64,000 nucleotides of DNA from contig OX345636.1 of NCBI GenBank assembly GCA_947044365.1, forward strand, positions 12,481,309-12,545,308. The letters run 5' to 3'. The translations under genes and the position numbers were made by a program. Of this stretch, positions 35,360-46,144 are shown piece after piece; the first letter of the stretch is position 1; each line of letters opens with the position of its first letter. Below the pieces are notes generated by a model. It made no database searches. It was not told the DNA's origin and was given only the letters and a program-made list of their open reading frames with translations. This DNA is from Petrosia ficiformis (lineage: Eukaryota; Porifera; Demospongiae; Haplosclerida; Petrosiidae).

Positions 35360-36178
35360 ATGGCAGCAAGACCTCAAGTAGTACCCGAGCCGTTCACTGG
35401 TGAAGGAAGCTGGGATGACTGGATAGACCACTTCGAAAGTGCAGCGGCAGTAAATAAATGGGGGGATGCTGATAAGTTGCTGTGGTTACGAGTCCGTATG
35501 ACTGGTAGAGCCCAAAAGGCCTACAAGAATCTTAGCGAAGCTGCAAAAGGCGACTATGAACGATGCAAAGGGTGTCTGCAGGAGAGATTCGAACCAGCAA
35601 GCAAGAAGGAACTCTACAGAGCTGAGTTTCATGCCAGGAGAAAACGAAGGACCGAAGATTGGGCCTCCTTTGCTGAGGATATTAAGGCTCTTGCCGAACG
35701 AGCATTTAATAATCTCGAGCCAGATGCGAGAGAGCATCTAGCTCTGACACATTACCTCCAACAGCTAGAAAATCCACAAGTGGCTTTCAGTGTAAAGCAA
35801 AACAGACCAAAAAACGTAGATGAAGCTGTAAGTGCAACCCTCGAAATGGAGTCTTACCTCTTGCCAAAAGCAGGGCGAGTTGGACATATTCCAGGACCAG
35901 AGTCTGAACAAGAAGCTATCTCAGTTGCTGCAGTGCAGACCAGACAAGACTCAATGATGAATCTGCTACAGGCAATGATGGAGCGGTTGGAGAAACTGGA
36001 GACTGACAGGGAACCTAATTCTTCGCCAGATGTATCTTCCTACAAGGAGCAAGCAAAAGACAAGCCAAGTACTAGGAGAAAAGGAGGTCAGACGAACAGC
36101 ATAATCTGTTTTAAATGTGGGAAGGAAGGTCATATGGCTCGAGGATGCCGAGCCAGAGGACAGCAGCAGGGAAACTAG
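35360..36178 (+). CDS. gag: Gypsy element gag
   Basis: 272 residues: a retrotransposon-gag capsid-like region (EPFTGEGSWDDWIDHFESAA, then LTHYLQQL), a basic linker and one CCHC zinc knuckle CFKCGKEGHMARGC near the C-terminus, which binds element RNA. The ORF ends at TAG 36176-36178, immediately after a slippery heptamer. The start is the first ATG after the 5' LTR and is preceded by about 55 bp of leader. Confidence 0.92.
   Translation: MAARPQVVPEPFTGEGSWDDWIDHFESAAAVNKWGDADKLLWLRVRMTGRAQKAYKNLSEAAKGDYERCKGCLQERFEPASKKELYRAEFHARRKRRTEDWASFAEDIKALAERAFNNLEPDAREHLALTHYLQQLENPQVAFSVKQNRPKNVDEAVSATLEMESYLLPKAGRVGHIPGPESEQEAISVAAVQTRQDSMMNLLQAMMERLEKLETDREPNSSPDVSSYKEQAKDKPSTRRKGGQTNSIICFKCGKEGHMARGCRARGQQQGN
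36169..36175 (+). promoter_or_regulatory. -1 frameshift slippery site G-GGA-AAC
   Basis: The heptamer GGGAAAC fits X-XXY-YYZ in the gag frame (GGA AAC, then the TAG stop). Pol is open in the -1 frame from this point (GKLVTLGAKDL). This would make a Gag-Pol fusion at reduced level. A downstream pseudoknot was not assessed. Confidence 0.8.
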
Positions 36179-39100
36179 TAACCCTCGGCGCCAAAGACCT
36201 GGTGTCCGAGGGTGATCCTAGACAGGCCAGTAATATTAGTATCTTACCTGTAAACCCAGTACCAGCCTATAATGTAAAAGGATATGTTAATAACCTCTCT
36301 ATTCAAATTGTTCTAGATACAGGTGCAAAAGTCACCCTCCTGAAAAAGGACATTTGGGACAAATTACACTTCACTTCTGCTGACCTGGAGCAATGGACCA
36401 GACAGCCTCTTGTTGGTGTTGAAGGAACACCTCTCAATGTACACGGCACAATGGAACTCGAGCTGAAAATGGGAGAGGAGATATTCCAGACCAAAGTCAT
36501 AGTAGCGGATGGCTTGACTGCTGAGTTAATCCTGGGATTGGATTTCTTAGAAGAGCACAACTGCACCATTGAAATTGGAAGGAAGACCTTACATTTTATT
36601 GATCGTGGGATGTCAGTCACCTTACAAGGATGTGGAGAAGTAACAATGCCCATAGGAGTAGCCATGGGAGAGACAGTTCAGGTTCCTGCGTACAGTGAAA
36701 TGGAAGTAATGGTCAACCTCACCCAAACACCAACTTCTGGGACATGGATAATGGAAGGAGATACAACCCCCATCATAGTAGCACGATCTCTACACAACAA
36801 CTCCACAGGAGAAATCCCAGTACGGTTATTAAACCCAACAGCAGAATCAGTTACACTCTATAAAAGACAAAAAATTGGTATGCTGCAGGAAGCTGAGGAA
36901 GAACTAGAACCATGTCTTGGTGTCTCCACTATCCAGACAGGGAACTTAGCTGAAAATATTAAGGCAAAACGGGAGATGTTATGGAAACTTGTTGAAGGTG
37001 GAGATGGACCCCTAACTGAAGCGAACCAAGAACAGTTATTCTATCTCCTGGGAGAATACGCTGACATATTTGCCATCTCAAAGGAAGACCTTGGTCGAAC
37101 AGCCAAGGTACAGCATCGAATTAACACTGGAAACTCTCACCCGATTCGTCAACCATTGAGACGCATACCACCAGCAAAGCGGGAAGAGGTCAGACAACTG
37201 CTCAAGAAAATGCTAGATCAGGATGTTATAAAGCCAACCAACAGTCCATGGGCCTCCCCAGTTGTGATCGTCAAGAAAAAGGACGGGTCTCCAAGATTTT
37301 GTGTTGACTACCGCAAAGTCAATACCGTTACAAGAAAGGATGCATATCCACTTCCACGAGTTGATGATACACTTGATACATTAGCTGGATCCAAGTGGTT
37401 TAGTACTCTCGATCTTTTGAGTGGCTATTGGCAGGTGGAAGTTAGACCTGAGGATCGTGAAAAGACAGCTTTTTGCACACCAGATGGCCTCTTCGAATTT
37501 AATGTGATGCCATTTGGGCTGTGTAACGGCCCCGCAACGTTCCAGCGGCTCATGGATACAGTTTTAGCTGGTTTACAGTGGACCAATTACCTAGTTTACC
37601 TAGACGATGTGATTGTTATAGGAAGGACGTTCAAGGAACACCTATCTAACCTTAAGGAAGTATTCGATAAGTTTCGAGAAGCCAGGTTGAAACTTAAAGC
37701 TTCAAAATGTGCCTTATGTCAAGAGAAAGTCGAATTTTTGGGACACATTGTTTCAGCTAATGGGGTAGCCACCGACCCGAAGAAAACAGAAAAGGTAGCC
37801 AATTGGCCAGTCCCAAGATCACGCCGAGAAGTACAACAGTTCCTTGGTCTTGCAAACTATTATCGTCGTTTTGTTCAAGATTATGCAAGAATAGCAAAGC
37901 CTCTGCATCGTTTAACCGAGAAAAATACAACATTTAAATGGACTAGTGAATGTGAGGGCTCTTTTGAGAATCTTAGACAGAACCTAGTATCAGCACCTGT
38001 ACTTGCCTTCCCTGATTGTTCCAGACCATTTATCTTGGATACTGATGCTAGCGACTCTGGAATAGGAGCCGTGTTGTCCCAAGTACAGGATGATGGCACT
38101 GAACATGTGATTGCCTATGCTAGTAGAACATTAAGTAAAGCTGAACGTAGATATTGCGTTACTCGACGAGAGTTGTTAGCTGCAGTTGTTTTTATTCGAC
38201 AGTTTAGATCTTATCTTCTGGGAAATAAGTTCACTCTTCGTACAGACCATGGATCACTAAGGTGGTTGTGGAACTTTAAGCAGCCAGAAGGACAACTTGC
38301 TCGATGGCTGGAGAAGCTACAAGAATATGACTTCATTATTGAGCATCGCCAAGGAAGGAAACATAATAACGCTGATGCATTATCTCGTCTCCCATGCAAT
38401 CAATGTGGAAGAGAAAGCCACTTTACAGAAACAGACCAGAATACTCATATTGTTGGGTTGGTGACTAATGAAGAAAACGCAAATGTCCGTGGAAAATCGC
38501 CAGAAGAAATTCGACAGCTTTAACTTGCTGACCCAATGATAGGACCTGTACTAAAGTCACTGGAAAGTCTTGAGAAACCCACTCTGGACTATATACGAAG
38601 CCAACCACCAAAGAGTAGACGACTCTTTCAACTGTGGGAACAACTGATAGTACTTGATGGTCAGCTCTGGAGACTGTATGAGAATGAAGAGGGCTCCTCT
38701 GTTCAACAGCAGTTAGTAGTTCCATCCTCCTTAAAAAGGGAAATTATGGAAGAACTTCATGAGGGTGTTATGAGTGGACACCTTGGACAAGAGAAGACAA
38801 TGCAACGTTTAAAACGACGGTTCTACTGGCCAGGACAATGGAATGATGTAAGAGATTGGTGCAATACTTGCCCCATATGTGCTACAAGGAAGACTACACA
38901 ACCAAAGTCAAAGGCACCTCTCCAACCAATCAAACCTAGTTATCCCATGCAGATCATTGCTATGGACATCTTGGGTCCACTACCTGAAAGTGAGGCTGGG
39001 AACTCATATATACTAGTTATTGGTGATTACTTTACCCGCTGGATGGAAGCATACCCTATTCCAAACCAAGAAGCGACTACAGTAGCGAGAATATTAACCA

Positions 39101-39939
39101 ATGAACTGTTCTATCGTTTTTCACTACCTGAGCAACTGCACACAGATCAAGGTAGACAGTTTGAATCTGAACTAATTTCGGAAATCTGCAGATTGTTGAA
39201 GATTCGAAAGACCCGTACAACACCTTATCATCCACAATGTGATGGTCTTGTTGAACGCTTCAATCGCACACTACTGAATATGCTTGCCACTTGTTTAAAA
39301 GATCATCATTTTTTGTGGGAAGACTACATTCGTCCTGTATGTATGGCATACAACACCAGTACACAGTCTACTACTGGCTATACTCCCTTTTACTTAATGT
39401 TTGGAAGACAAGCAAAACTTCCCGTTGATATCATGTATGGTACCAATGCTATGAATGAAGTATCACCAAACCAACATGTAGCCGACCTTCGAACCAGACT
39501 CACTGAAGCATATGAGAAAGTTAGACAACATTTAAATATAGGTCAAGAACGGCAGAAAGAATTCTATGATAGAAGGGTACATGGTAAACCCTATGATGTA
39601 GGGGCCCTAGTATGGTTGCATTCACTTGTTCTTCCCCGTGGTAAATCAAAGAAGTTTCATCATCCTTGGACTGGACCATTTATTGTTGTCAAAAGATTAT
39701 CTGATGTTACATATCGAATTCAAAGTCGTGAGGGCAGGCGACGCCTTGTTGTACACTTTGATAGACTCAAGCTATGTCATCCGGGCACTCGTTTCAACTC
39801 TGAATACTTACCGCCAAGTCAACCAGATACTTCTCGTCTGCAACAAAATCATGAGGTACCCTTTGGAACACAATTGCAACTGATTGATGATGATGACCTT
39901 GTAACCCCACCACCTTCACGATATCCACATCGTGAATGA
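36172..39939 (+). CDS. pol: Gypsy element pol (one in-frame stop)
   Basis: Reached by -1 frameshift from gag. The protease has DTGAKVTLL, the reverse transcriptase has FCVDYRKVN, LDLLSGYWQVEV and the YLDD catalytic box, and RNase H has DTDASDSGIGAVL. A single TAA at 38521-38523 follows the RNase H domain, and the same frame then continues to TGA at 39937-39939 with the integrase: zinc domain (H-H then C-x2-C, CPICATRK), catalytic Asp in AMDILGPL, Asp in HTDQGRQFES, then LVERFNRTLL with the Glu, and the C-terminal WTGPFIVVKRL module. No chromodomain. The upstream part ends at 38523; the integrase part starts about 38524. No other frame damage was seen, so the stop is either one substitution or a readthrough point. 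Confidence 0.9.
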
Positions 39940-40012
39940 CGCCCTCCTGACCGTTTAGCATCCTACATTCACCATTAAACTACGAAACGTAGTTTTTCAA
40001 GGAAGGGAGCAG

Positions 40013-40334
40013 TGTAACAGACATTATAAAGCTAAGACTAAGTTAAATGTGTTGTGTTAAGTATTCTTTCTTTGATTACATAGTTGTAGTTTACTTTGTG
40101 TACACCTGCTTCCATGTGTTTATTACTTGTGTAGCTATACTTTACTTTGAGTTGTAAGGTGTTTATTACCACCTGGTCTTATTGGTAATGTGTTGTTTTG
40201 TTCATTGTTATATATGTGTTGCTTTGTTCATTGTTACATGTAAGTATAAATGGACTATATTATTTATTATAAATATATCATTTTTATAACTCTGTTCGAG
40301 AACATAAGCTCCGGTAAAACTCAGCCTGGTTACA
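40013..40334 (+). repeat. 3' LTR
   Basis: 322 bp, same sequence as the 5' LTR by eye. Preceded by the purine tract aaggaagggagcag and followed by the target repeat taca. Confidence 0.95.
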
Positions 40335-43068
40335 TACATCTATGTTTACTACTACTACACTGAACAAAAAAAAAACATTCTCACCTAAGAACTTGCTCAG
40401 GAAAATGGACCATTTGGTGCATTTTTGGAGTTACAGAGTCAAGGGAATATAGAGAAGTAAATGATTCTAAGAATGCTTCAGCCAACCACGACAGGTGTCC
40501 AGCATCTTCCTTGGTTACTTCGAATGCCAGAGATCTATTACATATTTCCCAGAATATGAGAAAACAAGACCAGTGTTCATCTTCTTCTGGTACATAACCT
40601 CCAATGGACAGTGGCAAGAGTCTAACTAATGTTTTCATTTGAGAAGCTGTGTATAAAAATACATGTACATACCAAATTACAGAATTATAATCATAAATTG
40701 ATACACACACATCAAAAAAGTCAATAACCTTTTTGCTTGAAGTTAAAATTAGATCCTGAACTACCATCTCGATACAATCTTGCAGGTATGGAGTCTCCTT
40801 CAGAATGACTAGAGCACAAAGCTCTCACTTCTTTATTAATTACATCAATGTTTAAACAAGTGTATATAGAGAAAAAAAACATCCCTATGATTGCTTTACA
40901 AATTTAAGTAAAGATAAACGTATCTCTATGACTGCTTTGTGGTGTCCAGCATTCGGTAATCATGGCTGACTTTATCAAGCATGAAAGACAACAGCTTATT
41001 ATTTTGATTATCTACTCTCCTGACCTTTCAAAGGACCTTGTAGAACTTTAGGAATATATTTCAGGCAGAATAGCTAGCTATTAGTTCCAGTTTCTACGTA
41101 AGCTACACAGATTTCTTTCTGCTGCTGTGTAGAGCTTGATCAATGATCGCGCGTTCTTTTCGCGCCACGCCCATTAATTGACCGAGCCCCCGGGAATGAT
41201 GTAACGTAACTTCCTTAACTACGTATACAACGCATACTCGCGTAAGTGGACACAAGAAAAAATATATATATAAACATACATTGAACCCGTGGGAAAGCAA
41301 TCATAGGGATGGCCCTGCGGGCCATAAAAACAGCCTTCATCAATCAAATATTTAAATAAATTATTCATAACCTTAGAAGCAACGCCCTCAAACAAGGTAT
41401 GTCAAATGGTAAGCACTTAGTAACATCAAAATATGGTAAACTAGTCAGAACACTTCTAGAATTGACACCATAGGTTGTAGAAAAGCCACCCCGCCCACAA
41501 GTATCAGCCTCAATCAAAGAGCAGTAATGCTCATGAGTAGTTTTATCCTGAGCCACAAAGCCATCTGAATGATACTATTATAACAGAGACACAAACATAA
41601 TAATACATTGGTAATTAAATTCATGTATATGTACACAATACAGTAGTATCATTGCCTGTGAATTGTATGTACACATACACATGGTCATATATAATAAATT
41701 AATAATAGCTATAGTCACTTACTATTTTTGACATAGTGTCTGCTGTTGCCAGACAACATGTACATTTTCTTAGGGAAAATCAAACCCCTTCTTTAAAGCC
41801 TGCAAAAAATTTACTTGCTGGTGTGTCACCACAAACACAGACAACTGCACCATGACTTCTATACTCCATTACTTATCTCAATTTTGCAACCATCATCCTA
41901 ATAATATTGAAAGACAGTAAAAGTTTATAATATGCTTACCAAAATGTATACCTGTGCCAGAAGAGTCATCTGATTAACAAAACGTTCTAATAGTTTATTG
42001 CATCCGTAAGTATGGAGATCATCAGTCTTCATAACGGCCAGTAACTGCAGAGCTGGCAGTTTAGAGCAAAATAAAGGTCTTATGTTGCCAAGAAAATGAA
42101 TTAATGAACCTTAACTGACACTATTAAGACTAAACATATGATTACCTAGCTTGCGAATTCCTGCACTTGAACCTAGTGGATTACAGACTTCTATATCATC
42201 ATAGTAAAGTATGATTTGAAGAGCTTTAGGAAATTTATTGAACACAGGATGACTTTTGATGTATGAACCATCATTTATATCCCTCATAGTTCCATCAGTA
42301 CCAACTTGAATTTGATTCACTTCTTCCCACACAGATGAGTTACTCAAGTGCCTGAATAATATACATGTATAATTATGTATACATAAATAATCAATCAAAA
42401 TAACAAAAGATTAATACTCTATGTCTACTATCCAAATATATTCATTTACACACACAAACTCAAAGAATCACTAACACGTATTTCATCTAAGAAATCAATT
42501 ACATAACCTTTAACTTCCTCCTCCACTAGTTTATTTTCACCATTTACAACTTTCCACTTGAATTTTTTTATCTACGACAATTGGAGTAGGTTCCTAAGTA
42601 TAAATATTAGTACAATTTCATTGGGTTAACACATACATCTATAAACATTACCACATAATGTAAGTTCTTTTTAAAGTATGATTCTCAGTTCGCTCGACTA
42701 TTCAGACCATGAATATGCCATCTACTCTGCAGGCATGAGTAATGTGATCGCTCAGTAATGGCGTATCAACTATCTGATTGTTTTCAAGTGCTTTGAAGAC
42801 TCTTTCCTGTATCTTGCTTGCAATACACTCAACAAAAGTCTGGGTTGAATCACAAAGATCAGTGGCGGCAGCATGTGTAAGTGAAAGTTTTTGACTGCTA
42901 CACAACAGATACATAGCAGAGTCCCACTGAGAATCAACAGCAGGCAATAGATTTACACACCCATGATGATTGTTGATATAATCTTCATGTTCATGGTCAT
43001 CAACACACACAGGCTGTTCACTAACTGACACAATATCATCAATATGTTCTCCTATTCCAAGTATGTAC

Positions 43069-43110
<42 letters not shown>
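43069..43110. repeat. (TA)n microsatellite
   Basis: A TA run followed by GTAT repeats, in the first intron of the C2H2 gene relic. Confidence 0.9.
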
Positions 43111-43111
<1 letters not shown>

Positions 43112-43329
43112 AAGATATTTACCTTTGTGATGTCTCTGTAAATGTTTTTTTTAAAGAAGTCCACTTTTTAAAAATTTTTCCACAAAAGCTACAATTAACA
43201 AGGAACCTGGGATCATTTTGATGCACGTTACGAACATGTTTCATCAGCATATGATGTACGGGAGATTGATAATCACAAATATTACAAAAGAAGAGATCTT
43301 TCATTTTTAAAACTATGGCATATCATGTG

Positions 43330-44160
43330 GATCTTTCCTAACTGAACCTATCCATCCTTTCAATCAGGGATCCTTCTCCCATTGGCAGTTATATTTTTGT
43401 TTATAAACTTTTGATTTCTTTCTCGGTGGTTCTCTTTCATCACAACTGTAATCATTTTCTGTCTCTATGTGATTGATTGCTTTATTCAGCACCTGAGTCA
43501 AAAGCTTTATCTAGGCAAATTTAACTGGTGTTACTTAACTGCAGGCTGATCATGTCATTCATGTGACAAGCATTTAGTGCTTGTTTTGTGCATTCACTGA
43601 ACTATGACTAATGACTTATCTTGTAACATTAAGTCAACCATGAAGTTATTAAAATAGGTGATGAATATTATTAACTTCTGGGATTCCCCTACATTTCTTT
43701 CCTACTCTAAAACAAACAATTTCCCCCTAGATCTAAGGAAATTTTCCTGACAAGGTTAGAAATCGGCACAGTTATTAAAACCCTAAACCCTAAGCACATG
43801 ACCCTAAACCCTAAGCACATTATTTTTAAATTAGTGTTGTATTATTTATCACTTAGTCCATGCATTCTGTTTTGTACCCATCACTACTGAGGTCGGGTTT
43901 AATTACTTTTACTTCCTGTAGAACTATCCTCCGCTGTGATCCTAATACATATAGTGCTTTTGTTCAGTAAGTGTTTTTTTTGTTTTTGAAGAGCTTAAAT
44001 TCTGCACACTGAACTTGTTATTGCCAGTGGTGGTATTGAAACAAGATTGCATTATAATATTTTAAAGGGCCTCACAAACAATTTAAAACAATATACGTAA
44101 GTATATTAACTACATAATGTCACAGCTTTAGAGAGTTACAAATGCTGGAATATCAAACAA
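43330..44160. other. Intergenic, no gene recognised
   Basis: Contains two interrupted pairs of ccctaaa at 43780-43815 (see findings). No supported open frame. Confidence 0.4.
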
Positions 44161-44163
44161 CAT

Positions 44164-44615
44164 TCATAGAGATATAAGTACAAAGCTCCACCGAGAAGTG
44201 AGCACATTTGTAGAATCAGGATCTGTAAAAAGGATCTTGCCATCTGTTCCACCAATAATTGCTTTGCCAAAAGCTCTATCAGTCAGACAAAGTGATTGGA
44301 TAATTATGCTCTGTTGTGGATTGTCAGGATCAAATACCGAATTGGCTATCACCTCCAGTTTCCATCGAAAATGATCTCCATTTGATGAATCAAAATCACC
44401 TTCATAAACCTTGCCATCATGTTCATACCCAGAAAAGAGGTACTTATTACGCTGGATGTCCATGATATAGTAGTACATAGGGTACTTATAATCCTGCAAC
44501 AACTGCCACTTACAATATGCCCAATCATTTGGAGCTTGAAGGTACACCTCCCCATTGTTATTTGCACTCGCACAGATAGATGAACCCCATTTGGCATTTG
44601 TGATGTAGTATGTTC
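44164..44615 (-). CDS. Beta-trefoil (ricin-B-like) domain, last exon
   Basis: The minus-strand exon begins after the acceptor aatcctgcag and ends in TGA. It encodes about 150 residues with threefold-like blocks: GTYYITNAKWGSSICASANN, EVYLQAPNDWAYCKWQLLQD, KYLFSGYEHDGKVYEGDFD, FRWKLEV, and SLCLTDRAFGKAI with SRWSFVL. The repeated y.I...kW.L spacing suits a beta-trefoil carbohydrate-binding fold; QxW motifs of true ricin B lectins are weak. Sequence further upstream in the same frame (Ile-rich) is probably intron, and its ATG falls inside a transposable-element end, so the real start exon is not identified. A broken second copy is at 16354-16424. Confidence 0.55.
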
Positions 44616-44738
44616 CTGCAGGATTAGTGAACAAAGCATAATGTATTACGAGCAATATAATAATAATTATAATATTATATTTGAAAGGCACATGAACCTC
44701 TGAACACCATGCAGCAGACAGTATAGCTAGGGTGCCAA

Positions 44739-44901
44739 TAGTCTCGTTCCCAGACTCCATGTGACTAAATGAATACTATTACAATTGTATGAACTCATTA
44801 ACTTGTGTGATTGTAATAATATTCATTTAGTTTGCTCGATAGACCAGACTCTCTCCCCGCCGTCCAATCTCTAAAAGGGGTGGAGTCTGGGAACGAGACT
44901 A
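44739..44901. mobile_element. 163-bp TAGTCTCG-type MITE with 9-bp target repeat
   Basis: A perfect 21-bp inverted repeat starts tagtctcgttcccagactcc. It is flanked by gggtgccaa at 44730-44738 and 44902-44910. Copy A of the duplication has a single gggtgccaa at about 16514-16522, the empty site. Nine-bp target repeats and these ends suggest a Mutator-like family. Confidence 0.92.
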
Positions 44902-45372
44902 GGGTGCCAAATGAGTCAAATTCCACTATCAGTTTATTTCATGTTGACTGTTCCATTATTATGCATTCTGATATTATATCAGACGTCAAATATACATGTA
45001 CTATATTGAACCTCCAATATCATTTCAGATGTCAAGTATACTATATCGAACCTCCAATATCATTTCAGATGTCAAATATACTATATCAGACCTCCAATAT
45101 CATTTCAGATGTCAAATATACTATATTGGACCTCTAATATCATTTCAGATGTCAAATATACTATATTGGACCTCTAATATCATTTCAGATGTCAAGTAAT
45201 AGTTAATGCATCATTTCAGATGTCAAATATACTATATCAGACCTCCAATATCATTTCAAATGTCAAATATACTATAATGGACCTCCAATATCATTTCAGA
45301 TGTCAAATATACTATATTGGACCTCTAATATCATTTCAGATGTCAAGTAATAGTTAATGCATGGTTCAGAGT

Positions 45373-45496
45373 GTATTATCGGATTTATCCGTACGCGTTT
45401 CCGGTCGAGGTACTTGAAATAGAGCATGAGGCCGAAGGCCGAGTGTTCATTTCAAGTACCAAGACCGGAAACAAGTACGGATAAATTCAATAATAC
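45373..45496. repeat. Long imperfect hairpin
   Basis: The arms gtattatcggatttatccgt and acggataaattcaataatac, and ggtacttgaaat/atttcaagtacc, fold back on each other around a GC-rich loop (gaggccgaaggccgag). It precedes the recombinase fragment and could be its element's terminus. Confidence 0.8.
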
Positions 45497-45630
45497 ATGA
45501 ATGAACCATGCCTTAACTGTTTTGTTATAAATTTTGCACATGCGTGAAATTCATGTGCAACTGATCTGTAGAGAAGATTGTTGCTGTCTGAAAATATTTT
45601 CCGACTTGCTGTTTTTTCGAACAGAAAATA

Positions 45631-46144
45631 ATGGCTAACAAAGAAAACATTGGTGAGTGTCCTCCTCCTAAGAAGAAGCATAGACTTTCTCATGATGAAG
45701 ACACCTACTATGAGTATGTTGAGTATGTGTCAAAAAATAATCAACACCGATTTAGAGATATTCACTCCAAGAACAAATCTGTGAAAGCATATGCTGTTGT
45801 TACTTCACCAAGGTGTGTTGTAAAGATCCTTGATTATTATTATAAAAAAAGTTCCACTGGAACCTAAAGCATTTTACCTTCAGCCACTAGCTGCTGTTCC
45901 CAAAGATCCCACAAAGCGATGGTTTGCCAATGTTCCAGTTGGAGTTAACACTTTAAAAAACATCGTTTCTAAAATAGCCGAGCAAGCAGGTAGTACTAAT
46001 AAGTACACTAACCACTCTCTTAGAGCAACTGCTACAAGCAGAATGTTTGTCAAGAATGTACCAGAAAAAAAATTGCAGGTCACAGGAGCCTGGCTGGTTT
46101 ATGTGCATATGAACGCACTACACTTGATCAAGAGCGTGCTGTGA
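45631..46144 (+). pseudogene. Crypton-like tyrosine recombinase, internally deleted
   Basis: A start-proximal piece (MANKENIGECPPPKKKHRLS) is joined after about 55 codons to a late domain segment; a frameshift in the A7 run at about 45844-45850 moves it to the frame reading PVGVNTLKNIVSKIAEQAG and TNHSLRATATSRMF with the catalytic Arg kept. Sequence after NVPEKKLQ loses the His/Tyr boxes. The middle of the protein is missing, so it is non-functional. Confidence 0.7.

Larger units (their letters stand above)
34980..40334 (+). mobile_element. Complete Gypsy (Ty3-type) LTR retrotransposon
   Basis: It is 5355 bp, bounded by two 322-bp LTRs that read the same, with a taca target repeat on both sides (34976-34979 and 40335-40338). 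Order: LTR, primer-binding region starting TGG right after the LTR (ttggcgcagtgggtagg), gag, pol (protease, reverse transcriptase, RNase H, integrase), purine tract aaggaagggagcag, LTR. It is inserted in an intron of the minus-strand C2H2 gene, in the opposite orientation. Equal LTRs imply a recent insertion. Pol has one TAA between RNase H and integrase. Confidence 0.96.
34346..43304 (-). pseudogene. Repetitive multi-exon C2H2 gene, split by a Gypsy element
   Basis: Minus-strand exons with matching phases: 43119-43304 (two C2H2-like fingers, FFCNICDYQSP and CSFCGKIFKKW), 42702-43051, about 42470-42575, 42146-42351 (FPKALQIILYYDDIEVCNPL), 41952-42110 (LIHFLGNIRPLF...), about 41720-41890 (HGAVVCVCGDTPASKF), about 41300-41560 (GGFSTTYGVNSRSVL, ASKVMNNLFKYLI), about 40731-40800, 40385-40646 (TPKMHQMVHFPEQVL), then across the retrotransposon 34483-34679 (GPLRNTWCMRFEGK) and 34346-34427. 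Damage includes an extra A in an A8 run at about 43145-43155, a TGA in the 41.8-kb exon and a frameshift near 41400. The family is known to me as a highly repeated, probably transposon-derived gene in cnidarians and sponges. The 3' end was not found. Confidence 0.7.

Noticed and set aside
36303..38725. Minus-strand frames inside the Gypsy pol gene
   Set aside because: Shadows of the intact plus-strand pol reading frame.
43779..43815. Telomere or chromosome end
   Set aside because: Only four heptamers, interrupted and flanked by ordinary sequence on both sides.
44616..44760. Upstream extension of the beta-trefoil frame starting with an ATG at 44758-44760
   Set aside because: The ATG lies inside a transposable-element end and the segment is Ile-rich intron-like sequence after a good acceptor; the exon more likely starts at 44615.
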